Below, piece after piece: positions 33,354 through 44,300 of a stretch of DNA of 64,000 bases (within the stretch, counting starts at the first letter, position 1; the number at the start of each line of letters is the position of its first letter). The notes beneath the pieces were generated by a model, which worked only from the letters and a program-made list of their open reading frames with translations, was not told where the DNA came from and did no database searches. The DNA comes from Chondrus crispus. Lineage: Eukaryota; Rhodophyta; Florideophyceae; Gigartinales; Gigartinaceae. The stretch covers positions 168,786 to 232,785 of the forward strand of contig NW_005179005.1 in the NCBI RefSeq assembly GCF_000350225.1, in the 5' to 3' direction. A program made the position numbers and the translations under genes.

Positions 33354-35157
33354 GCAGCGGATACGAATCCGCTGCGGTCTTCGCATTGAGACGCCGGTAG
33401 TCCACGCAGAACTGAAGAGAGCCGTCTTTCTTCGGTACGAGCACCACGGGGGACGCCCACTCGGTGCTCGCGGGTTCGATAACCCCTGCGTTCGACATCT
33501 TTTCGACCTCCTTCGCGACCATTTCGCGCATGGCCGGGCCCTTCCGATAGGGCATAGAACGAATCGGCTTCGTTCCCGGTTCGAGGGAAATGCGGTGCTC
33601 CGTGGCTCGAATCGTTCCCAGCGCACCGCTCTACAGACTCGAGTGCTTACGGAGCATCTCGAGTACGTGGTCACGGAGCTTGTCATCGTCGGTGTATGAC
33701 AGATCAATCTCTTTTTCCCAATCCATCGGTGGATTTTCGGGATCCTTTTGCTGGGGGAGTACAGTACTCCTCGCCGTCGGTTGGCATAAAGGTGACCGTT
33801 CGTCCGGGTCGACCCCCCTGCCCCCGGCGGTGGTCTTATCGTCGGAGTTGGATCGGCCAACTCCTACCCCACCGACTTGATCGGTCAAGTCGGTCAGGTG
33901 TAGCACGTGCGCGATCCCCTCAGCGACCTTACGTTCGGGAGTGAGGATCGGGAGGGGGTTGCGCTTCGCGTATCCCACGACGGTGTGCTTCGGAAGCCTC
34001 CTTCCTCGTCGTGAAAAATTCGCGACGATGACGTCGAAGGTCTGATTCGGTAGAACCTCCGCGACGCCATTCGTCAGCCTCACTCTATGTCGGTGTTGGA
34101 GTGAGGGCTTGGGTTCCAGGAACACGAGGCCCCTCCCCGCGGTGGTCACACGCACGCGGGCTTGTGACATCGCGGGGATGGTAACCCAGCGGGCGATCCG
34201 GATCGCTTGCGAGGCCTCCTCGCGTACGTCTGGCCGACTCGTGTGTCGCCCGTGTCGCCTGGTAGGGGGAGTCGACTCCCCCTTTCCGTCGACGATGGCG
34301 ACGGAACCGCCTTGGCGTAGCTCCATTCGTCGAGCTTCGATGTCGATACATCGCACATGCGTATCGATGAAGGCCGTGCCGAGGAGGACCGGCACGGCGA
34401 GCTGATCCGCGACTACGAACGGAATTCGGAACACCGTGTTCCTCAACCGCACCGCCAGGCGGACAACGGCCGAAAGCTTGAGGGGGTTGCTATTCGCGCC
34501 TGCCAATCGTGGCAGAGGTGCGTCGTGCACGACGTAACGCGTCTAATCGGGGGGAAGGTCGGCCTTCCTCACCAGATTATACCGCGAGCACGTATCAACG
34601 GCGATCGTGCGGGGTTTAAATGCATTTCCCTCTGTGGCTGTCGAGCCGAGGACGTTGTAAATCTTCGACGTCTTGAGGCAAATGACGCCGTCGACAACCT
34701 TCGGGGCGGCCTTATCGGTGAGTTTGTTCCGCCGGGGCCTTCGATTTCGGTGCTGGCCCCGCTTCCGTTTCCTTCTCCCCCTTTCTTGGGGCGTCCGCGG
34801 ATTAATGACGGCCTTCGGATTATTCGAGTCCGTACGACACGGACTCTTCTCCCGCGACCTTGGGCTCGCGGGAGTCAGGGGGTCGACCGAATCTTTTCGG
34901 TCGTCGTTGCCCCCGTCGCCATTGTTACGCCTCACCGGGACGTCGGCTGTCCAGGTGTCTTGTCCTCCTAACGTCGGGCCTTCGGAGGCCTCGACGTGCG
35001 CTCCCTCCTGTATCGGCATTACAGGAGCTCCTGTGCTCGCCTCCCGTAGCGGGGGATGTATTATCGGACAATACCCCCCGTGTCCTTGGCGAGCACGCGG
35101 GGTCGGGTCTATTTCGTGGGGAAAAGACGGCTCACGCGACCGCGTGTACGTAACCGT
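33354..35157 (-). pseudogene. G1 pol, first part: protease and start of RT
   Basis: The minus strand carries a basic linker (RRKRKRGQHRNRRPRR), the protease site IAVDTCSRYNLV, a TAG at 34543-34545 where G2 has Trp (PPDWT), a conserved spacer, a second TAG at 33631-33633 where G2 has Trp (SLWSG), then RT up to DYRRLNAKTAADSYPLP, where transposon E interrupts. Both stops are TGG to TAG changes. The pol frame is open upstream to the gag stop, in the -1 phase. Confidence 0.87.
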
Positions 35158-35159
35158 CT

Positions 35160-36203
35160 TCACCCTTTTTTTGAACTACCCGTGCTACCGGAGCTAACCT
35201 CCTGGCTATCGACGGCCAGGTGTTCCTCTGGGAGCCGGCGGCGTGGGTCGGGACGATTCCCCCACTGCGGCTCGGCGGCCTTGGAGAAGTACTCGGGTAC
35301 TTCCGGGCCTTGACCTGCGGCGTCCGGTCGTCGCAGGATATGGGGGACGAAGCATGTCGGCTCTCCTTCGGGACCCTCCGTGGGTAGAGGGTACGGATCC
35401 TCGGCCCAGTCTTGTTGGTACATTATCGCATTTTGTACCTGTTGGGGTAACCGAGAACGGTCTCGGTCCCCTCTTTCTCCTTGTCGGGGGTACCTTGTGT
35501 CCGCCTGCCGGTAGGCCGGTCGATCCCGACGATCGACTTCGTTACGACGGTACCCGCCTCCACGGGGGGCGAAGCGTGCGCCCCCACCCGATCGGTTCGG
35601 GAAACCTTGACGCGGGGGACGGCCCTCGCTCGCCGCTTGCCGGAGAAGATTACGCGCACCGGGGCGCGTCTCCATCTGGTAGCGGTAGTTCCTGTACGCC
35701 GTGAACATTCGTTGTTCCGGCGACAGGAACGGGCACGCGTACATGGCATGCCCGTACGTACGGCATAGCCAGCACACGTACGCGCTGCCGTCCGTTGAGG
35801 CGAAGGTCGCCGCGTGTCGCGCCTCCTCATCGGTGAGGAGGGGCACGCGAGGCGCTTGGCCTCCTGCATCTCGGTTCGATATGTCGAGCTCTGCGACCCG
35901 GGGGTCCGTACCCCTTGCCACCCTTGGAGTGGCCGCGAACGCGGTCGCATAACTCGATGTGGTTCCGGTCGACATCGGTGAGGGGGTTCGTGCCCCCACG
36001 GGCCCTGCTCCTTGCGTAATGAGGACAGGGTCGGCCTGCCACTCATCTCCCACGATATGGAGGGTCGAGGCGGGCGAACTTGTCGCGGCGGACTTCGTAG
36101 TCCTGCCAGCCCTCCCTGCCGGTTTCCAATCCGGCAGGGGTAAACCGCGCCGGGCGCGGTACGTTGTACCTTCCGCCGTGTCGATACGGCGGATGGTCGG
36201 AAG
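35160..36203 (-). pseudogene. G1 gag, C-terminal part
   Basis: Homologous to the C-terminal ~345 residues of G2 gag: EWQADPVLITQGAGPVG, the zinc knuckle CWLCRTYGHAMYAC, a basic RGGGYRRNEVDRRDR stretch and the end GSSKKG followed by TGA. It ends with A7-GGG-TGA, a possible -1 frameshift site into pol. The N-terminal part was removed at the LTR junction (36203/36204). Confidence 0.85.
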
Positions 36204-36822
36204 TGTAGCATAAACACCCCTAAACGGATAGGGGTGTATGCTTAGTCCTGGAAGACCCGTACGTACGAGAAGACGGGGGAAGTCGGACCAGCTAACGAAA
36301 CCGGAGCACGGGCCCGGGTAGCGTGGTAGAGCGGGATCGGGGGGAGGACGCGCACACGCGCGGGCCGATCTACGCCTCGACGCCCCGGAGCAGCGCTGGG
36401 TTACGTTCCAGCGCTGACGGGCGGAGGTGGATCTAGGCTCGCTCGCGTGCTCGCGCGTCCTCTACCCGCGCTCGGTCTCGCCTTAAGGTAGCTAACGGAA
36501 GCTTCCTTAAGATAAGCTGGAAGTCAGGCCTAGGCGGTAGGTCGTGGACAAGTCCGTGCTTGTCCCCCTCGCCGCCGCCGGTCCGCTCCGTCATTTAATG
36601 TACAATTAGTCTATCGTAACTTAGTACAGTACGTACTGTACTATGGGGCACTACTGTAGTCGGCACTGTCAGCCGACGGGGCTGACTGTATACGTGTCGT
36701 ACACGTATAGTACACGTGGGGGCGCGTGCCCCCGTACACGTGTGGTACCGGCTGTCTGTAAGGTTCGTGCCTTACAGAGCCGGATCCAATTTCTAATCTA
36801 ATTCTTTTGTAGTTATACTACA
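36204..36822 (-). repeat. 3' LTR of G2 (619 bp)
   Basis: Ends tgtagcataaac and gttatactaca on the plus strand. A polypurine tract sits immediately outside its right end, so it is a 3' LTR for the minus-strand element to its right. Hairpins include agcgctgg/ccagcgct, cttaagg/ccttaag and ctgtaagg/ccttacag. Confidence 0.87.
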
Positions 36823-36874
36823 CCACCCCCCCCTCAAGCGTGGACGTCCGCGTCCACATGTGCTTGAGGGGAGC
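36823..36874. promoter_or_regulatory. Polypurine tract and compound hairpin beside the G2 3' LTR
   Basis: On the minus strand cttgaggggggggtgg leads into the LTR. On the plus strand cctcaagc ... gcttgagg encloses a second stem, gtggacg-tccg-cgtccac (36840-36857). It repeats the pol-end motif (compare 41301-41333 and 19490-19524). Confidence 0.75.
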
Positions 36875-37106
36875 GGAAATGTCCGAGCTTGTAGTCGTCT
36901 CGAGCCCTCCGCGTACCTCTCGCGATCGCGTTCTATCGTCACGCCCCTCTTTTCCCGGACGGTGGCCTATGCGCGTGCTGGCCGGTCCCCTTCTCTTCTG
37001 CACATCCCGTGCTGACCCCTATTTCTGCTTGATCCCCTCTTCGCGTTTGTTTTCTCTGATTATCGTACGCGCAACCGGGCCCGTCGGCTCCCCCCTTCTC
37101 GTTGTC

Positions 37107-39368
37107 ATGGCAGGTTCCCCGCCGACTGGGGCCCTAGCGGGAACAGACCCCTTGCACTGTGAGCCGTCTCGCTTCGCAATCGTTGCATCAGCTGTCGAAG
37201 GGCCGGTCCGCTCCCAAGGTTCCACGGCAAGGCAAGAGGCATCTCCGCTCCAAGACGCGTCGATTACGCCCGTGGTCTCCTCCCTTCCGCCGTTCCAGCA
37301 AGGGCGGCGGTCCCGTGAGACTACGTTGTCCACGGAGTTGGGTGCCGCCCCTGCAGTGGCTTCCGTCGCCGCTGCGCAGTCCAACGTTGGGGTGGAGCGG
37401 AATGGTGAGGCCCCGTCGTCGGGGCGGGGGAGCGCGGCGTACGAGCCCGCGGAGGGGTCGTATGGCGCTTATGGGAGCTGTCGGCGCCCCGGGACACCGC
37501 CCGAGGCGTCTCGGGATATCCGTTGTATAGCCCAGGAGGACGCCGCAACCACGACGCAGTGGTTGGGCGTACCCCTCGAGCGATCGACGCCACTTCCTCT
37601 TGGTCGTCTAAGGTACGCATGGCGTCGTTACGCTCGATCAGGGATCACCGTCGGCGAGATCCTCTCGCAGGGTCGGGTACGTCCCGACCTGTTACGGATC
37701 CGTCTCATATACGCAGAGGGCCTGATCGAAGAGGCCTCGCTTGCCTTGGGACGTTTGCTGGCCGAGGGGACCGGTGCCCCATACCAGCTACCAGATGAAA
37801 TCCCCAGTGACAGAACATTCGTATACAGTATAGAAGAGGCGGAGTATGTTGATCGCATGGCGACGTATATGTTCCACCCCGGCCCCCGGGGTCCTCAACG
37901 GTTTGTACTTGCAGAGGTGGCGGGACTGTACGTGAGCCCCCGGCCATATGCGTACTCGAGAACGCGTGCGGCACTGCAGAAGTCTGCCTGTTCCTTAATG
38001 AGACTCCATTCGATTGCCCTAGCCCCGCATGATTGGTCTGCTTATCGCCAAGCGAGCGAGGCGGACGGCCGCGTTTTGCGGTCTGCATCGTTCGAACGTG
38101 GGTTGTCGACGGACGACTTCCCTGAATTACCCACGTCGATACGGGAGGCTTTTCCTTCCTTGGGAGTACACGTCTTACTCCCCTACGCCCTCAAGCATTT
38201 CGGCTATGCTTGCTCGGACCGACACCACCCCGCTCACGAGGTCCTCCTCGATAACGTGGAGCGAGAGTGGGCTTGGTCGGTCGGAAACGCTTTTATGAAC
38301 GAGGTTTCCATCAACGGGAGGGTCTTCGTACAGCCCGGTTCGGTACTGTCTTTTCTTGGTAGGGTCGCTCCGGAGCTCCCTGACGTCGCGTTGCATCCAC
38401 TTGAACACGGTACGCAGCACGTGTCGTGGTCCTACTCTTTTGTCCTTGACCTGATGCACCGCTCCTTGGACGTGCCGGAACGCAACCACCGTCCCTGGAC
38501 GGACTATACGACCAACCTGCGCAGCACGTTTCTGGCATACGACCGTCGTGCGGACGCCTTCGTGGCACGCCCTAATCCACCCGCCAGCGGTACGTACCGC
38601 GGCGGCGCCGGAGTTGGATCGGCGGTGCGGGAAGCCCGCAGGAAACGTTACAGGGACTTAGACGGAGAGCCGACTACCCCCCTACATGTGGGGGCGAATC
38701 CCTTCCGCGCCCCTCCCGCGTTCGATGCGAGTCAGGGCGTCGCGGTGGGGTCTCCAACTCCGTCACTCCCTCCTCTAAACATCCCCGGCGGCGCCTCTAT
38801 TCAGCACTTCACGTTAACGAGAGACGAAATCAGGGCCTTCCCTGATCTTGTGCTGGCCTTGGGGAACTCGGTCGACCGAACTTGGCGCGTGAGTAGCCTC
38901 CTCAGTACGCTGGCTGGTTGGTACCTGGCTCGTAGCGCAGAGGCGTGTCGCCTTGGGGATGAACGCGCTGCCCTTTCTTCTCAGCTACGTCAGCTACAGA
39001 GTGAACTGGGGGACTTACGGGAGTCCTCCCTTCGTCAGGAAGGCGCTTTGGAACGTGCGGTTACTGAGCGAGATCGCTACCGCCGTGAGCGTGACACTCT
39101 CCGATCTCTCTCCGCCACGCACCCTTCGTCCGGTTCCGTGCCGCGTCCGAGGATTCCGGACCCTTATGAGGGGAGGGCGTACGTTCCCCCTCCAGTCGGC
39201 GAGATGGTTGCGCCCGTAGTTCCTCCGCACCCTTGGCCTCGTCACGTCGAGGTGGTGATGCCCCCTCGCGATGAGGTGGCGACGGAGACGCCCCGTCATC
39301 CTAGCTACTGTCCTCCGAGCACTTACGTTCTGGGGTCGGCGGCTCCTCCTGGCGGTACGAACCGCTAA
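37107..39368 (+). CDS. Antisense-strand protein of chromovirus G2 (about 753 aa, unknown family)
   Basis: An intact frame on the strand opposite gag and pol, located between pol and the 3' LTR. I chose ATG 37107 (MAGSPPTGALAG) because it aligns with the start of the G1 homologue; in-frame ATGs exist from 36858. Residues ~1-140 are Pro/Ser/Ala-rich. A conserved core spans ~150-520: RPDLLRIRLIYAEGLIEEAS, RFVLAEVAGLYVSPRPYAYS, ALQKSACSLMRLHSIAL, FERGLSTDDFPELP, LKHFGYACSDRHHP, WTDYTTNL. A helical segment (RTWRVSSLLSTLAGWYLARS) and a coiled coil follow at about 615-670. I see no transmembrane helix, signal peptide, protease or polymerase motif. It occupies the place of env in errantiviruses but faces the other way. 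Function unknown; a structural or regulatory role is only a guess. Confidence 0.8.
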   Translation: MAGSPPTGALAGTDPLHCEPSRFAIVASAVEGPVRSQGSTARQEASPLQDASITPVVSSLPPFQQGRRSRETTLSTELGAAPAVASVAAAQSNVGVERNGEAPSSGRGSAAYEPAEGSYGAYGSCRRPGTPPEASRDIRCIAQEDAATTTQWLGVPLERSTPLPLGRLRYAWRRYARSGITVGEILSQGRVRPDLLRIRLIYAEGLIEEASLALGRLLAEGTGAPYQLPDEIPSDRTFVYSIEEAEYVDRMATYMFHPGPRGPQRFVLAEVAGLYVSPRPYAYSRTRAALQKSACSLMRLHSIALAPHDWSAYRQASEADGRVLRSASFERGLSTDDFPELPTSIREAFPSLGVHVLLPYALKHFGYACSDRHHPAHEVLLDNVEREWAWSVGNAFMNEVSINGRVFVQPGSVLSFLGRVAPELPDVALHPLEHGTQHVSWSYSFVLDLMHRSLDVPERNHRPWTDYTTNLRSTFLAYDRRADAFVARPNPPASGTYRGGAGVGSAVREARRKRYRDLDGEPTTPLHVGANPFRAPPAFDASQGVAVGSPTPSLPPLNIPGGASIQHFTLTRDEIRAFPDLVLALGNSVDRTWRVSSLLSTLAGWYLARSAEACRLGDERAALSSQLRQLQSELGDLRESSLRQEGALERAVTERDRYRRERDTLRSLSATHPSSGSVPRPRIPDPYEGRAYVPPPVGEMVAPVVPPHPWPRHVEVVMPPRDEVATETPRHPSYCPPSTYVLGSAAPPGGTNR

Positions 39369-41300
39369 TACAGCGCTGTCCCCCTTCGTGCGGCGCCTCT
39401 TTCCCCCTTGATCACTCCGATCTTCGTAAAGCCACTTAGGGCCCCTTTTTGCTTCCTTGCTCATCCGGTCGTTACGACAGCATACGGGGCGCGTATACGA
39501 TAAGAGAAAGTATCATCTCCACGGGGGCCCTTCCCCGTGCATGCGGAATCGGCGCAGGCAGGGAGACGCGTGGCATGCATCCTCCGTTCATGAGGAGCGC
39601 TGAGCTCGTCACGACCGACCGGTACTGCACTCCTCCTTCCGCGGATGCCCTACAGGACCCACGAGCCGGACGGACCGTTCGCCATGCGAAGTAGCATCCA
39701 CGTTCGCAGTAGGGAGCAGGTTGCTCCGTGTGGCTCGTCCTTGCTGGCCTTGGAGCTTTCCCTTACGCGATTCGAGTCTGTGATCTCGTCGCTGGTCGTC
39801 TGGTGGTGCCCCCCTCAATTCCTTCCTTCGTGCTCGACTCCTTCTCTGAGCGTCCTCCCTACGGCGCGGGACGCCAGTTCCCCGGGGCACGGGCCAAGTC
39901 ACGCGACAGAGCTGATGCTCCAAACGGACAGCGGGTCGTACCGCCTTCTGCCGTGCTACCGCGCGCACGGATGCTGCCTCGTCCGTGTGGGGCAGGGACG
40001 TCGAGGAGCAGTGCCCTTGGACTCACCCTCCTCCTTGCCGGAACTGTGGTTGCCTGGCTTGGTCGTCGGCGGGGGTTAGGGTCCGCCTTCTAGGGGCGTA
40101 GGGAGAGCCGTCCCTCCCTCCGTATTTGGGCTTCCGAAAGGGGGCCGTACCCCTTCCTCCCCTCACGCCCGGTCCCCTTGTCGACTTCCTGTCCGTGCCG
40201 CCTTACCACTTTGGTGCCAGCTTGACGGCGCCGTGCCGTTCGGGTCGCCTGCGCAGTACGCGGTTGCGGGAGGAAAGGCTACTACAAGGGAGCCGAGTGG
40301 CGTGCGCGCTTCTCGAGGGGACGTCCTCCTCGATGGTAACAGCTGTTGTCGGGTCCGTCTTCCCTCCGGGAGTGAGGGAGGGGTCCGTGTACGGTGCTTG
40401 CTCCCATACCACCGTCCGAGGAGCCGAGTACAACAGCCATGGCGGGTCGGCCCGCCATGTATTGCGTGGCCCTCATGCGGCGCGTGCGCACCTTTGCGCA
40501 CGTGAGTGGCGTCTGTCGCGCGCGCTCCCTCTTTTTTCGTTATTTTCTTCGCAGTTGGTGGCGGATTGACACCGGCGCCGGTGCTTGCTGTCAGGCGTAT
40601 GAGCGGCGTGCACCTGTGCGCGCGCGTGCGCGCACAGCAACAGCTCTGAGCCCTTGATCCAATCATCCCAAAAAAACCACCTCAAAATTTGGCCAATTTT
40701 CCCGCCAAAATAATTTCAGCAAAAATTAAATCACACTCCGTGATTGGTGCGCTGTCATACGCCCCCCATTATTTTAAGTGTACCGTAGCGGACTGGCGCT
40801 GCAGTGCAGCGAGCCCTATAGGGCCCGTGCTCCCGGCCGTTCGTCCGAACCCTCCACCTCTCGCCTACGCGTACTCTCGCGTACCGGCGCGCATCTTCGA
40901 GCCCATTGCGCGCGTCCTCTCGGTGAGGGCTTTGTCTGCGTTCTTGCCACTAACAGAGACTGCTCTTTCGTCCCTTCGGTTATTACGTTAACCATTCCTT
41001 CCTAGACCGCCGTCGCCTGCCATTTTTTCGTCAGACAGTACGTACTGTCTAGTCCCAATGCGCGCAGAGACCAGTGAAGCGCCTTGCTCTTCGTGGCGTC
41101 CTTCGTACTGCATCCTCCTTCGACGGTTGTGGATGAGTGTTCGTAACCCTGAACTTGCTTGTCAATACGTATTGACATGCCTCGCGTTTGTCGGCGATCG
41201 TCCGTGGGCCTATCCTTCCTGACGTTCCTTGTCTTCCAATTGCGAGAGACTCATATAACCGTAACGAAACGGTTGCGTTTAGCCGTACCGGAACGGTTGA
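39369..41300. other. Spacer between the G2 antisense gene and pol
   Basis: No gene supported on either strand. It includes a perfect 18-bp palindrome, agacagtacgtactgtct (41034-41051), and cgcgcgtgcgcgcac near 40620. It may hold transcription ends or promoters for the convergent gag-pol and antisense transcripts. Confidence 0.5.
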
Positions 41301-41338
41301 GGGCCCCTTCCTCAAGACCGAACGTCCGCGTTCAGGTC
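41301..41338. promoter_or_regulatory. Internal polypurine tract and hairpin at the G2 pol end
   Basis: The minus strand reads through the pol stop into ttgaggaaggggccc. The last pol codons form gaacg-tccg-cgttc (41320-41333 plus), extended by gacc/ggtc with one bulge. Confidence 0.7.
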
Positions 41339-44300
41339 CGAAGTGAGGTCCCTACCGGTGCGCGCTCGAAGTCGTTTCGCGTAGCGAGACACGAGCTCTT
41401 CTGGGACGTGAGTCCGCGCGGTCCAGGTGGGCGTGTCGTAATCCGCCCACTTGATGAGGAACTCTGGAGTTCCATCCTCCATGACCCGGTGCTTGAGCAG
41501 CCGTTCTACTGCGAACTGCGTCCCCTGCCTGACCTTGACGGCAAGGTCACTGGGTGTAGTCGTGCTCGCCCGAGGCTCGTTCGCCGGTGGGGGTGAGTAC
41601 ACGCAGCGGTCTGCGGAGACGCGCTCAGTCACACCATCGCGGTCGATCGTGATGGTGCGTTTGTCATTCGCGAGTACTCGGTACGGTCCGACTGCCGTTG
41701 ATGCGAGTTTGTTCGACGTCTTCCCCCCATCGGAGGGGTTGAGGTACACGTAATTCCCGGGCTTAAGACGTGCGTTAATTCTTCGAACGCGCTTGTCGAA
41801 GTCGCGTTTGTATCGTGCTTGGGTCCGACGCAAGCTTCCGTAGGCTTTTTGTATCGTATCGTCCAGCGTTTTTAGGAACTCAGCTCGCTGATTCCCCCTG
41901 TCGGCAGGGGGAACGCCATCATCGACTCTTCGAAGGGAGAACTCTGGCGGTGGCCTGCTGAGCACGAGCTCAAACGGCGTGGTGCGTGTGGTGCGATGTA
42001 CGTGGGAGTTGTACGCATACGTAAGCGGCCCCACGTACACATCCCAGTCGTCTTGGTGCTCGCCTACGTAGTTGCGCAGCATTGAGGCGATCGTCCGGTT
42101 GTATCGCTCGACTTGTCCGTTCGTCTGCGGATGGTATGCCGACGTATATAGGTTCGTAATCCCGAGAACCCGGCACGTGCTGTGGAAGAACTTGGCGTTG
42201 AACTGCGGTCCGTTATCCGACAGTAACGTGCGCGGGACGCCGTACTTAAATACCCAGGCGTCGCAGAACGCGACTGCGACGGCGTATGCGGTAATCGTAC
42301 GTAGCGCGACGACCTGCGTAAGCTTAGTGAAGCGGTCGGTAATTACGAGCAGGAACCTTTTTCCTGACTTCGTCTTGGGGAGCGGACCCAGAATGTCGAT
42401 AGCCAGGCTCTCGAGCGGCCGAGTTGCCGGGAACAACCTCAAACGGTTGAGGTGTTTCCGCAACTTAACCCGGTTCATCGCGCACGTCCGACACCCCCGC
42501 ACCGTAGCGGCGACATCTGCGGCGAGATGGGGCCAGTAGTACTCGCGACGTAGCGCGTAGTACATACGGTTCTGGCCCGGGTGTCCCGCGATGGCCGGGT
42601 TGTGGCACAGGCGAAGGAGCCTGGCGCGGAGCGTCCGAGGTACCACCACCTGTACGATATCAGGGTCGAAGGGGTGTCTCCGCTTGAGCACCCCCTGGTG
42701 GTCCTCGAAGAACGCGGAGTCCCGGGACTCTGACTGTCGTGCCAAAACGGTTTGGCAGAAGTCATCCACGCGTTGCTCCTCGGCGATCTCCTCAAACGTA
42801 AGAGGGGCCGGTAGGTCGTCCTGCGGAGGAGCGACCGTGGAGGCGGGCGCCCCGACTTCGGGTTCTTCGGCGCGTTCGAGATCAACGGCGTCGAACTCGT
42901 CGTTCTCCTCCCAGAACGGACTGGGTCCTTGAAGAACGGGGGCTTCGTCGTCGCCCCTTGGTTCGTCGCGCGTTCGGACGCGCGGCCTTCTTCGTGGCCC
43001 AGCTTGGCTTCGCGTCGTCGCGAAGACGTGTTCGACCTCGTGGTCGCAATTTCCGGTACAGACGTGGTCCGCAAGCTCGTTCGATACGTCTCGAACGGTC
43101 GTACCCGCGTCGAAGGTGGGGATGTCGTCATCCACTTCGATGGCCGGGCGGGGGTCGCCGGCGACTCTTGGCGACACGAGGCGTGACAAGGCGTCCGGTA
43201 CTTGGTGCACGCGCCCGGGGCGGTACTGGATGGTGAAATCGTATTCAGCCAGACGTAGCCGCCACCGGGTGAGCCTTCCGGAACTCTCCGTGAGGGACAT
43301 GAGCCACCTCAGCGCGTCGTGATCCGTCCGGACGGTGAACTTCGTGCCTTCAACGTACGGCCGTAGTGTGCGGACGGCCCACACTACGGCGAAGCACTCG
43401 CGTTCCGTGGCGCTGTAGTTGCGCTCGCTGTCGTTCAGCGAGTAGGACCAATAGCCTACGGGGCGCCAATCGTTTGGCTGGTCGTGCTCTTGGAGCAACG
43501 TGCAGCCCAACTGGTAGGCGCTCGCATCCGTGTCGATCATGTACGGACGGCCGTACCGCGGAAGGGCGAGGATCGGCGGAGCGATCATGGACTTCTTGAG
43601 GTTCTCGAACGCCTCCCGTTGCGCCTCCGTAGGGTTGTAGAAGTCAGGATCCGAATCCTTACGCGTCATGTCGGTCAGAGGACGGGCTATCTTCGCGAAC
43701 CCCTTAACAAATCGGCGGTATACGTTGCACGCCCCGAGGAACGAGCGCACTTGCTTCAGCGTCCTCGGGAATGTGAAGGTTTTGAAGGCGTCGGCCGCCG
43801 TATCGGCCACACTTAACTTACCTGGGGAAATGACGTGCCCCACGTAGTGTACCTTCGGTTGAAAGAAGCTACACTTCTTGAGCTTGAGGGAGATTCCGGC
43901 ACTCCGCAGCAAGCTCAAGACAATGTCGAGATGCTTCGCGTGTTCTCCGTGCGTACGTGAGAACACGATGACATCATCCAGGTACACGAGGCATATTTGC
44001 CAACGTACGCCAGATAGGATGATGTCGAGTGCGCGTTGGAAGGTGGCCGGTGCCCCTTTTAGTCCGAACGGCATGCGCAAGTGGCGAAACGTGCCCATGT
44101 GCGTCGTAAAGGTGGTCTTATCCCGGTCTTCCGGAGCGACCGGGATCTGCCAATAACCGGAATTGCAGTCCAACGTGGTGAAGACGGCTGCGTCTCCCAG
44201 CGAGTCAATGCAGTCGTCCATCCGAGGCAGCGGATACGAATCCGCTGCAGTCTTCGCGTTGAGACGCCGGTAGTCCACGCAGAACCGAAGAGATCCGTCT

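Larger units (their letters stand above)
33353..36203 (-). mobile_element. Ty3/gypsy G1, 5' half (truncated in gag by a G-type LTR)
   Basis: Minus strand: gag C-terminal half, protease and RT start. At 36203 the gag frame (LPTIRRIDTAEGTTYRARRG on its inner side) meets the LTR at 36204 directly, so the G1 5' LTR and gag start are missing here. Confidence 0.85.

Noticed and set aside
36840-39368. Idea that the gene between pol and the 3' LTR is an env gene
   Set aside because: It is on the opposite strand, with no signal peptide, transmembrane helix or cleavage site. Only the position resembles env.
40394-40666. Short frames in the G2 spacer as genes
   Set aside because: GC-rich sequence open in several phases at once, with no motif and no counterpart frame recognised in the G1 spacer.
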